Shown here: positions 18,476 through 29,057 of the stretch, one piece after another
How positions within the stretch are numbered: the stretch's first letter is position 1
Layout: each line of letters opens with the position of its first letter
Assembly (NCBI GenBank): GCA_951799405.1
Contig: OX637337.1
Coordinates: forward strand, 3,596,001-3,660,000
Length of the DNA: 64,000 nt
From: Agapetus fuscipes
Lineage: Eukaryota > Arthropoda > Insecta > Trichoptera > Glossosomatidae
Direction: 5' to 3'
Translations under genes and position numbers: made by a program
The notes under the pieces: model-generated
Seen by the model: the letters and a program-made list of their open reading frames with translations, nothing else
What the model was told of the DNA's origin: nothing
Databases searched by the model: none

Positions 18476-18990
18476 TACCTAATGCAATTCACCAACCTAT
18501 TCTGCCTGGCCAGAAACAGTTATTAATGTCATCAATTATAATAATAGTAATAATAATAATCTAAGTTGCAAGGATATATTCATTCAAAGCTCTCAGATGT
18601 ATGCCCACAAACAAACACGTGTAGTTCGCGCTTACAAATACTGATTGTGAACTTACAAATAAAATCCAAACCTCAAATGTACATAAGCCCTGCAACTCTT
18701 GCCGACATTCCCTGAAACAGGGGTGACATTGGCAAAGTGAACCATTTTTTTACAGTATGGGTGGTCAGCCTCATACCAACCTATAAGTCAAGGATTTAAT
18801 AATTCATTATGGTTTATATTAAATGAATTATTAATTCATATATACCCAATTACATCTGTGGAACCAGGGTCAAATGTATGGTCAAATGACCCAACCGGGG
18901 ATCGAATCAACGTTGTTCCATTCCAAACACGCTAGAAAGATCAGCCCACTTGGCCCCCTCGGCCATAACACCGTCTATCATGATTATATC
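18476..18990 (-). mobile_element. SINE-4 split by a LINE-A end
   Basis: 18,476-18,545 (TTCACCAACCTATTCTGCC) and 18,797-18,990 (TGTGGAACCAGGGTC, GGGGATCGAATC, CCTCGGCCATAACACC) are one SINE-4. On the minus strand its head begins TGTTATGGCCGAGGGGGC with B box GATTCGATCCC, a tRNA-like arrangement. Confidence 0.7.
18557..18796 (-). mobile_element. LINE-A 3-prime end inside SINE-4
   Basis: Complete short copy from ATAATCTAAGTTGCAAGG to CTATAAGTCAAGGA. Confidence 0.85.
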
Positions 18991-19017
18991 GACTATCTTT
19001 TAATCATGATTCTAACA

Positions 19018-19255
19018 TCTCTTGACTTATAGGTTGGCATGAGGTTGACCACCCATGCTGTAAAAAATGGTTCACCCAATGTCACCCCTGTTTCGGCAAA
19101 AGTTGCAGAGCTTATGTTCATTTGAGGTTTGATTTTTGAATTGTATGTACGTACACATGCAGAGTTTGTAGACGTGTCTGTCAGTGGGCATGCATTTAAT
19201 ATGAATTTTAAATGGTTATATATCTTTGCAATTTACATTACCTATATAGATTCTT
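19018..19255 (+). mobile_element. LINE-A 3-prime end copy
   Basis: Starts TCTTGACTTATAGGTTGG, ends CTTTGCAATTTACATTACC; a small internal deletion around the CACTTTGCC block. Confidence 0.8.
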
Positions 19256-19389
19256 GATATACCATTAAGAAAAAATATTCTTCACCCTATCACTCCGATG
19301 TATCTCAATCATTATCTTAGGCAGTCCATTTTTACCGAATGGATTTTGTTAATCTCACTTTCTTTTTGTTTACCATTTTATTGTTAAAA

Positions 19390-19458
19390 GGCTACTCTGC
19401 AGAGGCTCTGACCACCCCCGGCGGAAAGGCGACAGAGTTACAGTTACAGTTTTATTTT
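19390..19458 (+). mobile_element. LINE-C 3-prime end fragment
   Basis: CTCTGCAGAGGCTCTGACC, GGCGGAAAGGCGACAG then AGTTACAGTTACAG. Same end as 34,080-34,146, where it is in frame with an RTE-like ORF2 end (LCRGSGHP). Confidence 0.7.
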
Positions 19459-19850
19459 GACCAGGAATCATAATAGGCTAATAGGGACATAATGATATAT
19501 TAACCCTTTCATCGCTTTGTTTTTCTAAAGACAGTTAACAACCATTTCCTGTATGAAATCGATTACAGACACAACAAGACCAAAAAAAATCCAATAAAGA
19601 GTCGTCACGCGACACGTAAATGGTGGTCTTCTTCGAGCGCGGTCAATTTCAAATTAAAATTCGAAAATCGAAAATGCTCGGCGGCTATTGGGCGGCCGGG
19701 GTCTGACCGTTTGAAAATTTAATTATGGAACATATGGACTGCGGCCGACGCCAATCAGATATCACTCGCGATGACGTCACAGCTCATAAACGCGATTCAC
19801 ATTAAACCTAATCCATGTTAACTGGTTTCTCGCTAGAGACGAGATGTCTG
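19459..19850. other. Unassigned
   Basis: Includes a GC-richer part (19,590-19,800) with no open frame or repeat recognised. Confidence 0.5.
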
Positions 19851-19852
19851 CG

Positions 19853-20016
19853 CTGGAAGTCTCATCCCTACGGTAATTTTTACCTACCGAATATCGGTAA
19901 TATTTGTATGATAACTTGTCAATCCAAGATAGCTGCAAGTGAACAGCTGATTAGTTTTCATACAAATATTACCGATATTTAGTCGGTAAGAATTACCGTA
20001 GTGTTGAGACTTCCAG
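19853..20016. mobile_element. MITE-4: foldback element, 164 bp
   Basis: CTGGAAGTCTCA, then CTACGGTAAT, TATCGGTAATATTTGTATGA on the left pair with TCATACAAATATTACCGATA, ATTACCGTAG and TGAGACTTCCAG on the right. Loop of about 40 bp. Only one copy in the window. Confidence 0.7.
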
Positions 20017-20092
20017 CCCTGGTCAAAGAAAAACACGATATCTTGTTGAAAGTCATATTTATACTTTGTCATCAAATTGTGATTTGTATACG

Positions 20093-20225
20093 CTTTGACT
20101 TATAGGATGGTATGCGGCTGACCACCCATGCTGTAGAAAATGGATCACTTTGCCAATGTCATCCTTGTTTCAGGGTAGGTCGGCAGAAGTTGCAGGGTGT
20201 ATGTCCATTTGAGATCTAGCTTGTA
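20093..20225 (+). mobile_element. LINE-A 3-prime end, tail missing
   Basis: Begins CTTTGACTTATAGGATGG and stops after GTCCATTTGAGATCTAG. Confidence 0.75.
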
Positions 20226-20382
20226 CATTTTACAAATAAAGGCATGGTACATCGTACAAAAATTATGATTTTACAACTTCAGGAGTGAAAAACGCAATTA
20301 CTTTTAAAGGTACAAATATTTACCGAGGATGTTTTTTTACTTATACGTATGTATTTATACCGAATATATCGAATCTATAATA

Positions 20383-20636
20383 TCTATAATCTATAATCAT
20401 GGTTGCAAGGATATATTCATTTAAAGCTCTCAGATGTATGCCCACAAACCAACAAGTGTAGTTCGCGCTTACAAATGCTGAATGTGTACTTACAAATAAA
20501 ATCCAAACCTCAAATGAACATAAGCCCCACAACTTTTGCCGACCTTCCCTGAAACAGGGGTGACATTGGCAAAGTGAACCATTTTTTACAGTATGGGTGG
20601 TCAGCCTCATACCAACCTATAAGTCAAGGAATGCTC
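20383..20636 (-). mobile_element. LINE-A 3-prime end copy
   Basis: Complete short copy with an ATCTATAAT-type tail and the edge ATAAGTCAAGGAATG. Confidence 0.85.
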
Positions 20637-21158
20637 TGGTAAAATCTAGCAAGGTAGCGATTCTCCATGTGTCGAGAATGATCTTTATTTTTACTATAAA
20701 TTAAGGACCGAAATCCCATGCGGCTTCAGAAATATCTCAAGCGTCGAATTTTACTGTGCAAATGAAAATCTGAACCGAAAATGATAAAATAAATAAACCG
20801 CAGTTTTCATTAAATAGAACCCGCTTGATACCATAACATAATTTCTAAAGTGTATTGTGTAATGTTAAAAAATCTGACAATTAAAGTGACACTCATATGT
20901 TTCCATGGCTGCAAAGCAGATAAATAAACTTTTGCTATTCGCGGCAGAGAAACAGTTAAAACCAGCAACAACAAAAAATAATCAATATATTAAATCGTCT
21001 TTAAAAATCATCTCTGCATAACGTTTATTATTCTCCATTCATAGTTCAATTAAATTACAAATTTAACTCGTGATTATCTTTTAGTTGCGCTTGTAATTTC
21101 AATTTTAATTAAAAGATTAAGGCGTACTGCGGATGTTTCTGAATATGAATTAAATATA
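20637..21158. other. Unassigned
   Basis: AT-rich; nothing recognised. Confidence 0.5.
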
Positions 21159-21410
21159 TCGCACGTTTAATAATAATAAAGAGAAATAACTCGAAAATTG
21201 GGAAAATCGAGATTTTGTAATAAAATGCAAGAACAATGCGAGAAGAATAGGTAGAATGCGACAGCCGTTCAATTTGAACGAATATGACCGAGATAAAACA
21301 TCGGCCGCCTTTTTCATCCCATACAAGTTGTACTGGATATCTGAACTTCAAACGTGATTTCCCAACATTCATGTTTTTTGAGTTAATGCTCTTTATTATT
21401 AAACGTGCGA
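21159..21410. mobile_element. MITE-1, 252 bp
   Basis: Both ends carry TCGCACGTTTAATAATA in inverted sense, and AATAACTC/GAGTTAAT blocks extend the pairing. Flanks read ATAT on both sides (or TA if the outermost T/A is element). The core is shared with 17,759-18,007 and 53,693-53,943 (GATAAAACATCGGCCGCC). Confidence 0.85.
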
Positions 21411-21574
21411 TATTGTTTTGTCTAGAGAGGTCATTCAGAAACAAATTAAATTTGGTAGTTTATCTTTCACAACCATCGATACCAACCATACCATTTTTTT
21501 AACATTTTGCTTACAAAAAAAAATACAAATATAAATTATTGGTTAACTGTATGAAATCATCCGAAGGCAAAGCA

Positions 21575-22005
21575 AAACAAAACTCAACTGGGCAACACAT
21601 ACAGTGTAACTTCTTGCCACGATATACCCAAAGGGCTCGCCAATGTCACCCCTGTCTCAGGGAAGGATGGCAAGAGTTGCAGGGTGTATGTTCATTTGAA
21701 ATTTGGTTTTTATGCTGTAGTAAAAATGTTTCACTTTGCCAATGTCACCCCTGTTTCAGGCAAGGACGGCAAGAGTTGCAGGGTGTATGTCCATTTGAGA
21801 TTTGGTTTTTATGTTGTAGGTTCACATGCGGCATGTGCAAGCGCGAACTTGTACGTGTCCGGTTGTGAAAATGCATGGAATGTGAATCTCCAATGTAACA
21901 TATCTTTACAACTTAGATTAGATTAGATTAGATTAGACCTAAACGGGAAATCATTTCTGACAACCTTGGTGGGATTCGAACCCGGGCTCTCGGCATCGAA
22001 TGCAG
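21575..22005 (-). mobile_element. SINE-2 split by two LINE-A ends
   Basis: The SINE-2 tail side (CTCAACTGGGCAACACAT, TGTAACTTCTTGCC) lies at 21,575-21,640 and its head (GGAAATCATTTCTGAC, GGGATTCGAACCC) at 21,938-22,005. The middle of the SINE is lost. Confidence 0.75.
21640..21937 (+). mobile_element. Two consecutive LINE-A 3-prime ends
   Basis: A short piece (21,640-21,715) from GCCAATGTCACCCCTG to GAAATTTGG is followed by a longer one that ends in ACTTAGATTAGATTAGATTA. Both in plus sense. Confidence 0.8.
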
Positions 22006-22209
22006 AAATCATGCATTTTTTTTAATATTAAATTTTGTCATTAGCATTTTGATGATGTCATTAAATATTTTTATTCTTGATTTTTTTTAAATAAGTGAGA
22101 GAATATAAACTCGTGGGAAAAATATTTTTTGTGCAGAATACGCTTTTAAACGCTATTTAATCGCTTGAGATGTTAACCCTTTCATGACCAACGTTTTTTT
22201 TTTTTTTTT

Positions 22210-22533
22210 AATTTAATAATAATAAATAATATTAGGATGATTTATTTGGTGAGCGCTGTTTTTGTGTGTATCACACCTCAAGAGCCCTCTGCGAGCTTGG
22301 TCGTCGCTGTAGAAAGCACCAATTCTCAAGCAAGACCCAGTTGTTGTAAGGTTGGATGGACCTTTCAGTGACCAGTCTTTGGAAAGGTTTATGAATTTTT
22401 CAACTCAGCGAAGAGCACATTCGAAATGTAAATGGTATATTTTTTGTGCTCCGAAGTGTTGCCACTGGACTACGGACCGGTTCAAGATGCCAACGACACG
22501 CGGTGTACCTAAGCGGTAACCCATCCAAGTACT
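22210..22533 (-). mobile_element. SINE-1 with 5S remnant; B box deleted
   Basis: Tail (ATTAGGATGATTTATTTGG, TGTATCACACCTC), body, then GTGCTCCGAAGTGTTGCC, which skips about 45 bp including the B box. Beyond the head lies AAGATGCCAACGACACGCGG and CGGTAACCCATCCAAG, the reverse complement of the 5S 3-prime half. Confidence 0.85.
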
Positions 22534-23095
22534 ATCCGCGCAATTTATTGAAAATATCGCCACCTTAAAGGTAAAACTGATTAAGTGCCGATTTGAACCA
22601 TCATGAATTGAACCTTTCGTTGCATGTAACTTTTCCATAGTAAATCAACTAAATATTAAGAAAAGCTCATGGCAAACTTTTATACTACAAGATTTTCCCA
22701 CTTTTTTGTGTTTTCTTTGGTAGAAAATAGAAAATATGTGCGTTTATCTGAGAAATCCATGTTTCCTTAATACGTCACTTATTTAGTTTTACCTTTAATG
22801 TATCGATTTGTACTTTTTCGGATTTCAAATTAAATACTCAATATAGCTAAGCTGTTAACATGGTGCAACTTATTACTTTGTTTTCCAGAAAGGCGTTCCA
22901 TGAGGCACGTACCTCACTTGAAGTGGGAAATGAGGGACACTAGGTACAAATAAGATAATAGCGTTTTTATCCAGGTCGTTCTTGTCAATTGTTACTAGTT
23001 TATTTATTTTATAAATGCAACGACCCCCTTTTGCATTTTTAAGGTTAGATACAACAAAACAAAATTTATTGGTTTGTATCTATCCATTGCTTTAG
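22534..23095. other. Unassigned
   Basis: Nothing recognised. Confidence 0.5.
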
Positions 23096-23876
23096 TAAGG
23101 CCCGGTATTTTGAAGTATCGTAAAGTTAACTAAAATGCAATTTTAGTTAAATCATCATAATATTTCACTCACCGAATTTCGGCAGTAAATATTTAGTAAC
23201 TTTAACTTTCGATTTTCAAGATGGCGGCACTTCACTGACAGCCGCTGTTCTTTTTTAATGTAAGGATACATCAAATTGTAGCAAACTGAACATTTTTTGT
23301 CTCGTTTTCTAGCTTAATGAAGGTAAGGGATATGATTTTTATGAATAGTTGTTTGTTTTAAAGCTTTTGAAGGGCATTTTAATTATTTCCAATATTTGGG
23401 GGCGTAAAAGCGAGTAAAAGAAAGCGTGAAAGTGAAAGTTCAAAGAATTGTGATGCGATGGTTTGGACATATTGAAAGGATGAATGAAGACCGACTGACA
23501 AAAAGAGTGTATAAAGGGAATGTAATAGGTAAGCGTGGAAGGGGAAGACCTAGAAAAGAATGGATTGATCAGATAAGTGAGATTGCGAATGAATGGAATT
23601 TACAGAGTGGAAACAAGAGAAGAGTATGCATGAAAAGAGTGATGAAATTAGATGAGATGAGAGAAGTATGCAGGGACAGAGTCAAGTGGAGGCACTTGTG
23701 TGGAGGTACTGGCCACCCCTAGAGGAATAGCGGCAGGATATAAGACAAGACAAGGGGGCGTGGCTTCATACATCGGCAATGTTCGGTTTTAGTTAACTCG
23801 AGATTGAGTATTTTGAATAAAAGTTCAAGTAATAGTTAACTAAAATATTACTACAGTTCAATAAACCGGGCCTAAA
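23096..23876. mobile_element. MITE-2-like element split by LINE-B
   Basis: Left end TAAGGCCCGGTATTTTG; right end AATAAACCGGGCCTAA. Subterminal facing blocks AGTTAACTAAAAT and AGTTAACTAAAATATT. Without the LINE it would be about 425 bp, longer than MITE-2 at 37,095, which shares only the terminal motif. Confidence 0.65.
23406..23753 (+). mobile_element. LINE-B 3-prime end with GGGGGCGT target duplication
   Basis: An open frame encodes the ORF2 tail: MRWFGHIERMNEDRLTKRV, GKRGRGRPRKEWIDQISEI, then KWRHLCGGTGHP and stop. A short UTR ends in ATAAGACAAGACAAG. GGGGGCGT occurs at 23,398-23,405 and again at 23,754-23,761. 5-prime truncated, about 348 bp. Family: RTE-like endonuclease-reverse transcriptase; only the post-RT tail is present. 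Confidence 0.85.
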
Positions 23877-23959
23877 AGTCTGTGAAAGAACTCAAGAATT
23901 TAAAACTTCATTCTAATAAAAAAATTCAGTTAAAGTGACAAATGAAAAAAAACGTATCA

Positions 23960-24236
23960 CACTATAATCTCTATAATCTCTATAATCTCTATAATCTCTA
24001 TAATCTAAGTTGCAAGAATATATTCATTTAAAGCTCTCAGATGTATGCCCACAAACCAACACGTGTAGTTTGTGCTTACAAATGCTGAATGCGTACTTAC
24101 AAATAAAATCGAAACCTCAAATGAACATAAGCCCCACAACTTTTGCCGACCTTCCCTGAAACAGGGGTGACATTGTGAACCATTTTTTACAGTATGGGTG
24201 GTCAGCCTCATACCAACCTATAAGTCAAGGAATTCT
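23960..24236 (-). mobile_element. LINE-A 3-prime end with expanded 9-bp tail
   Basis: The tail is four to five copies of CTATAATCT; then the usual body and the edge AAGTCAAGGAATT, after which CTATAAGTCAAGGAAT is repeated once more. Confidence 0.85.
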
Positions 24237-24261
24237 ATAAGTCAAGGAATCACACATCTTT

Positions 24262-24335
24262 AATAATCTATAATATAAGTTGAAGAGATATTTTAACATT
24301 CAAAACTCACACCATAATTAACTAATAAACTATTT
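24262..24335 (-). mobile_element. LINE-A tail fragment
   Basis: TATAATATAAGTTGAAGAG and AACATTCAAAACTCA only. Confidence 0.5.
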
Positions 24336-24837
24336 TAGGTTGTGTATACTTATATAATGGTTGGCTGTAGGTACACAAAAAAAATGATTTATAGAAATCC
24401 ACTATTTTTCTAAAGATTAAAAAAAAATATTTTCTGTGATAGATTCCCGCCTTTGATTCTATTCGTGTCACATGTTAATTTTCAGCCATAAAAGATAAAG
24501 TAAAAGTTCAACGGTTTTATGTATTGACATTGTGAAGATTTGTTTTAAATTAATAATGTAAAAATAAAACACAAACTAAAACTTTGTGTTTAATTTTTTA
24601 TTTTTAAGATTAATTGAAACTTAAGCTTAATTTTATTTTTTAGTTCTATCAGGGTTGAAAGAAAAATTTCGCACAATGGAGTTGGTAAGGTACATTTGAT
24701 TATCCGTATAATTTCGGTTCTGCAACAGCATTCTGCAAATATTTGCACTCCATGATGAGAAGCTCAATGACGTCGCGTACGGAGCGGATCCGTTCCACAG
24801 AAATCAATAATGAAGACATCGGCCTCATCCCACGACA

Positions 24838-25262
24838 CTTTAACGGAAATCTTAATTTCAACAGAATTCTATATTTCAACGGAATACTGAATTTCAACGG
24901 AAGTATATTATGTTCATTTGAGATTGGGTTTTTATATTGTAGGTCCACATGCGGCATGTGTTAGCGCGAAATTATACATATCTACTTGTGGGAATGCATT
25001 TAGTATAAATCTTAAATGATATATATCTTTGCAGCTTAGATTAGATTAGATTAGATATAAATATTAACGGATTTCTATATTTCAACACAATTCTATATTT
25101 CAACGGAATTCTGAATTTCAACGGAAGTATAAATATCAACAGCAGATTTCTATATTTCAACACAATTCTATATTTCAACGGAATTCTGAATTTCAACGGA
25201 AATATGAATATCAACGGATTTCTATATTTCAACAGAAGTATGAATTTCAACGGAATTCTGTG
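24838..25262 (+). repeat. 18-bp tandem array split by a LINE-A end
   Basis: Units of the form ATTTCAACGGAATTCTGA with variants (GGAAGTATA, CACAATTCTAT). Four units precede and about eleven follow the insertion. Confidence 0.85.
24908..25056 (+). mobile_element. LINE-A 3-prime end inside the 18-bp array
   Basis: 5-prime truncated at TTATGTTCATTTGAG; ends GCAGCTTAGATTAGATTAG. Confidence 0.9.
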
Positions 25263-25534
25263 TTTTTCGAAAAATATATTTTTTAAACGGATATTCAAAA
25301 GTAGATATAAGTTTAATGTACAGGTATTTTAACCTTTGTCTTCTTCACTATAGTATACTTTCAGCCCCTCCTTGGACAACGAGGTAAGAAGTTGCTTAAT
25401 GTGTACAACATAGTTGCGTTGCTTTAGGAATGTCACTAAGTTTCTAAGACGAAAAATATGAAATCTCCAACAAAGCATGAAGGTTTGTTCTACCATTTGC
25501 ACTTCACTTCCCCTCTTTTTTTTTTTACTTTCAG
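25263..25534. other. Unassigned
   Basis: Nothing recognised. Confidence 0.5.
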
Positions 25535-25832
25535 TTAATAGCTCAGTTGGTTGAATGTTTGCGTTCTATGTTAGAGGGCTAGAATTCAATCCCGCCTCAA
25601 GAGTGTCGGAAATGATTTCCTGTTTCCAAGGTTCACTTAGCCTTCACAAGAAATGAGAACCAGCTCCTTCGGGAAAAGTTAGGAAAGCTCCAACTATCAA
25701 GTGGAATGGTTTGCGTAAGGCTGGCTCAGTTGCATCTGGAAATAAATCCACATGGCACATGTGCAGTGTACACCCTTTGGGCATAGTGCGGTTTTAAGTT
25801 GTACGATATGTGCTGCTTAGTTGCATGTTACG
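25535..25832 (+). mobile_element. SINE-2, diverged full-length copy
   Basis: Head TAATAGCTCAGTTGGTTGAA, B box AGAATTCAATCCC, body (GAAATGATTTCCTGTTTCC, TTCACTTAGCCTTCAC), and the end GTGCTGCTTAGTTGC. Confidence 0.75.
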
Positions 25833-25864
25833 TTCAATTCAGTATCTCAGTCAAACGATTGCGT

Positions 25865-26510
25865 TACCATGCTGCCAAAGTACTTGACTCTGCCCACTTT
25901 TTCGATGTTTTTACCCTTTAATTGAAGGCATGCTCCAGAGTTGTCCAATTGTCTAAATATGATTCATATAGTTTTGTGTACTATTACAAATCTTTTGTCT
26001 TAATTCCAAGATTGTCTTGCTTCCAATGTTCATTAATCTTTGTCGCCATTATCCTCTATTTATGGTAATCTTTTTGAGCTTTTCTTGGGATAAACAGCAC
26101 ATATCTGCCAATATATTAATTTATCCACCTGATGATGCGAACGGATGCTTGCGAAACCGGTTGTGGTATATAAAAATATACTCATGTAATCGAAAACAAA
26201 ACTGTTTTTCTTTTATCATTTATCCTGAAGGAACTCTCGGCGTGGTCATCCTTAGGTATTTGTCCGCTCGATCATCCTCTTAATTATGGTATGCAAGAGA
26301 CCTTCCAGGCGTTTTTTTTTAAATATTTTGCATGCTCACATTTATAATAAGGTCCAATTCATATCCAGCTATATCTACCTTTTTCAGCATATCTTGGAGG
26401 TCTGTTATACTGTCTGCCAAAATTATGGTGTCTTCAGCATTTCGTATGTTGTTGGTCACAGCACCATTAACTTACACTCCTCTATTAGAACTTTCAAGAG
26501 ATTCAGAGGA
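25865..26510 (-). pseudogene. Decayed LINE reverse transcriptase
   Basis: On the minus strand: at about 26,385-26,445 a DTIILADSITDLQDML-like block following a spoiled YADD box, then a KVDIAGYEL block; at about 25,875-25,935 a KNIEKVGRVKYLGSM block. These are the RT motif C region and the thumb (KYLGS) of RTE/I-like LINEs. Frameshifts and an insertion at about 26,080-26,270 break it. Confidence 0.6.
26080..26270 (+). mobile_element. Penelope-like fragment with hammerhead-like core
   Basis: CACCTGATGATGCGAACG followed by GATGCTTGCGAAACCGG (26,126-26,160) contains the two conserved hammerhead boxes, CTGATGA and GAAAC, separated by a short self-complementary stem. Known: hammerhead motifs occur in the terminal repeats of Penelope-like retroelements. 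It sits inside the decayed RT above. Confidence 0.5.
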
Positions 26511-26516
26511 AAATAA

Positions 26517-27840
26517 CGCTCACCACATAGATCATTCACATCCAACTGGTCTATAATTTGAATAACAAGCAGCTTTGATTTTAATTCCACAGTGTCTTGA
26601 CATGTTTTCCCGTAGTGATGTTTCTTTTTAATACAGGCGTTATTACCGAAAAAAACTTCCGCCGCACTTTCTTATGTGTTATCATGCACTTCTAAACGAA
26701 CAACCATTATAATCCATCATTCGAGTTATTCAATTTTTATTTTTTATCGTCCTTTCGGCAGTTAGAACTTTTGTTAGTGTGTCGATTTCAATTGTCAATT
26801 CAACTAACTTCAAATGAACATAATGCCTTTATTTTTAGATGGACAACTTTTATATAATGTTAAAAAGGTGTACAAAAGTTAACTTCATATATTACACTTA
26901 TTTTCACTAAAAAACTGACCCAATTTATGCTTAATTATTCTTTAAACGAAAACGACTTCCAACTCAATATTTTGACAACAATGCAACTGTCAAAACACGT
27001 CACAGCGTCCTAGGGTAAACTACCAACATATGCAAGAGTATGATCGTTTCAGTTTATTTTGTAAATTCAAAACAGCAATAAATACTGCTTGTTCTTACTT
27101 CAAATCCTGTAAATAAACAGTTTATAGGTACCGAAGAATATATATTTTTTTTAATAGAGTAATAAGTGAATTAATGATGTGTTTTAGTAAAATATGCATG
27201 CAATTGCGACATACCTTGCACTTATATCGTTAGATATAAATCAGTCATGTACCTCTTCAAAATCATGAGCTCCTGGTATCCCTGACGTCACTGCAGGTCG
27301 ACGCTGATTGGATGTTAAAATGTCAACAAACCAGCGTCCTCCGACAAACCACAGGTATGAACGTAACAATTTATATTTTATTAAAAAAAAAACATTAATA
27401 ATAGATGCTACTTATTGTTATTATTATTTTAAATATTTTGTTATTGCTTACTGAATTTAATTCAGATTTTTAAATGCATGATTTAACATTATACCTATTG
27501 ACATTATGAATGACATAAAATACAATACAGGCTTACCTTGTGATATTTCCTTAGAAATAAATCTTTCATTTACCGCCTCATATTTCATGTGCTCCGGGTA
27601 TCCGTAAGGTTATTTTAGTTAGAATTTATGTCCCACAGGTGTCGACGTCTAATTGTTTGTATGGATTATTCCTTCATAATTGATTTCCATTAGGTTGTTT
27701 TAGTTCAAAAGTGATACACAGATGTCAATGCTTGCAGTAATTTTTGTAACTTTATCTCTTCAAGTTTCATGTAAGTACTCATTGTATTAAGTTAGGCTAC
27801 TCTACTTGTAAAGAAAAATACACGGATGTCAATGAATTAT
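26517..27840. other. Unassigned AT-rich DNA
   Basis: No open frame, RNA or repeat family recognised. Confidence 0.5.
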
Positions 27841-28252
27841 ATATTTGAAAGAGGTGTAAATAGTTGAGTGTTTATATTTGATTGGTTTTTTGTATATTAT
27901 TCTTATCATTATTATTTTTGTTATTTTTTTCATATATCTACATGTGTGTATATATGTATAATTCCTATTTCTGTATTTTCTATTTAAACATGTTACCTCT
28001 TTATGTTATTTTATTTTATTTTTTGTCTTTCTGTTTTTGCTGAGTAAATGACTAAATGGTGTATATTTTATTTTTGTTTTTTATGATTTTTTAAGTTAAG
28101 ATAAGTTGGAATCCTCCCCAAAACACAAGCTATGCTTACTTTGGGGAGTATTTATTGTAATTAGATTTTTAAAATTTATTTTTATTGTAATACTTTGTAC
28201 ATATTGATAAAAAACAATAAAGACCTTATGAATTATGAATTATGAATTATTG
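27841..28252 (+). mobile_element. LINE-F 3-prime UTR, 5-prime truncated
   Basis: Near-identical in reverse to 60,905-61,335: starts ATTTGAAAGAGGTGTAAAT, includes CCTCCCCAAAACACAAGC and GTACATATTGATAAAAAAC, ends AATAAAGACCTTATG plus three ATGAATT units. The LINE-F ORF end is cut to its last few codons (KEV-stop). Confidence 0.9.
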
Positions 28253-28610
28253 AAAATTTTATATTCAACGTCCATCGACTTCTGGCATCCATGAAGTTCT
28301 TCGTTTACTGCCACTTAAATCTAAGATTGGCGATCATTTTGGCTGTTTTTTCTTTAGATGCTGCAGCTCTCAATAGGCTTTTGATGTTATTATCAGAAGG
28401 TTTCATAATATACTCTTTTATGTTCTAGGGCTAACTCCTGACTCAGATATTAGCCTTTTAAAGATTCAAAATATTTCTCTTTTTTTTAAAGTACCCAATG
28501 AAGGACTTATACTTTTTCAAATTAATAATATATATTTTATCAAAATTACTTAGTTTAGATACATTCAGCGTGTACAAACAACAACAAAAAACAAAACAAA
28601 ATATCGAATT
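28253..28610. other. Unassigned
   Basis: Nothing recognised. Confidence 0.5.
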
Positions 28611-28652
28611 GACCGGTTTCGGCTTTTTGGCTTACTTCATAAAATAAATAAA
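28611..28652 (-). other. Hammerhead-like motif, Penelope type
   Basis: On the minus strand TATGAAGTAAGCC, AAAAAGCCGAAACCGGTC: an AAGCC/GCC-type stem between a decayed CTGANGA box and an intact GAAAC box. Probably a relic of a Penelope-like end. Weak on its own. Confidence 0.35.
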
Positions 28653-28823
28653 ATAGTAGAATCAATAGTTTTTTTTTTTTTTTAATTTAAAATGGAGTTC
28701 TACAAAGTTTTTGCTGAAGCATTTCATAAAATGCATATTAATGTTTATATATCACCGAAGTTTGATGATAAATTTATATTTTTTACAATTCCTTGAATTA
28801 TAAGTTGGTTTGTGGATGATGAC

Positions 28824-29057
28824 CAGGCCCGGATTAAGGGCTGTGCGAGCGGTGCGGCCGAACCAGGGCCTCCGCGTCCTATGGGCCCCCAAGACGTCTT
28901 ATAAAATACTCATAAACAACTTATGCTTTTTTGTACTTTCGTTGTCTATACTCGTTTTTAAGACGAGGATGAAAGAGTGGCAGTAGGGAAGAATGGAGTT
29001 GGGGACTCTCATGACTTTCCCTGCACCAGGGCCCTCAGTGGTTTTAATCCGTGCCTG
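28824..29057. mobile_element. MITE-5: hAT-like termini, 234 bp
   Basis: Left CAGGCCCGGATTAAGGGC, right TTTTAATCCGTGCCTG; inner GCCCC/GGGCCCT blocks also face each other. CAGGCNCGGATTAA ends are widespread among non-autonomous hAT elements (established pattern). I could not find a clear 8-bp duplication. Confidence 0.6.

Noticed and set aside
24838..25262. CRISPR-like array
   Set aside because: Units are contiguous 18-bp tandem repeats without unique spacers, in a clearly eukaryotic context.
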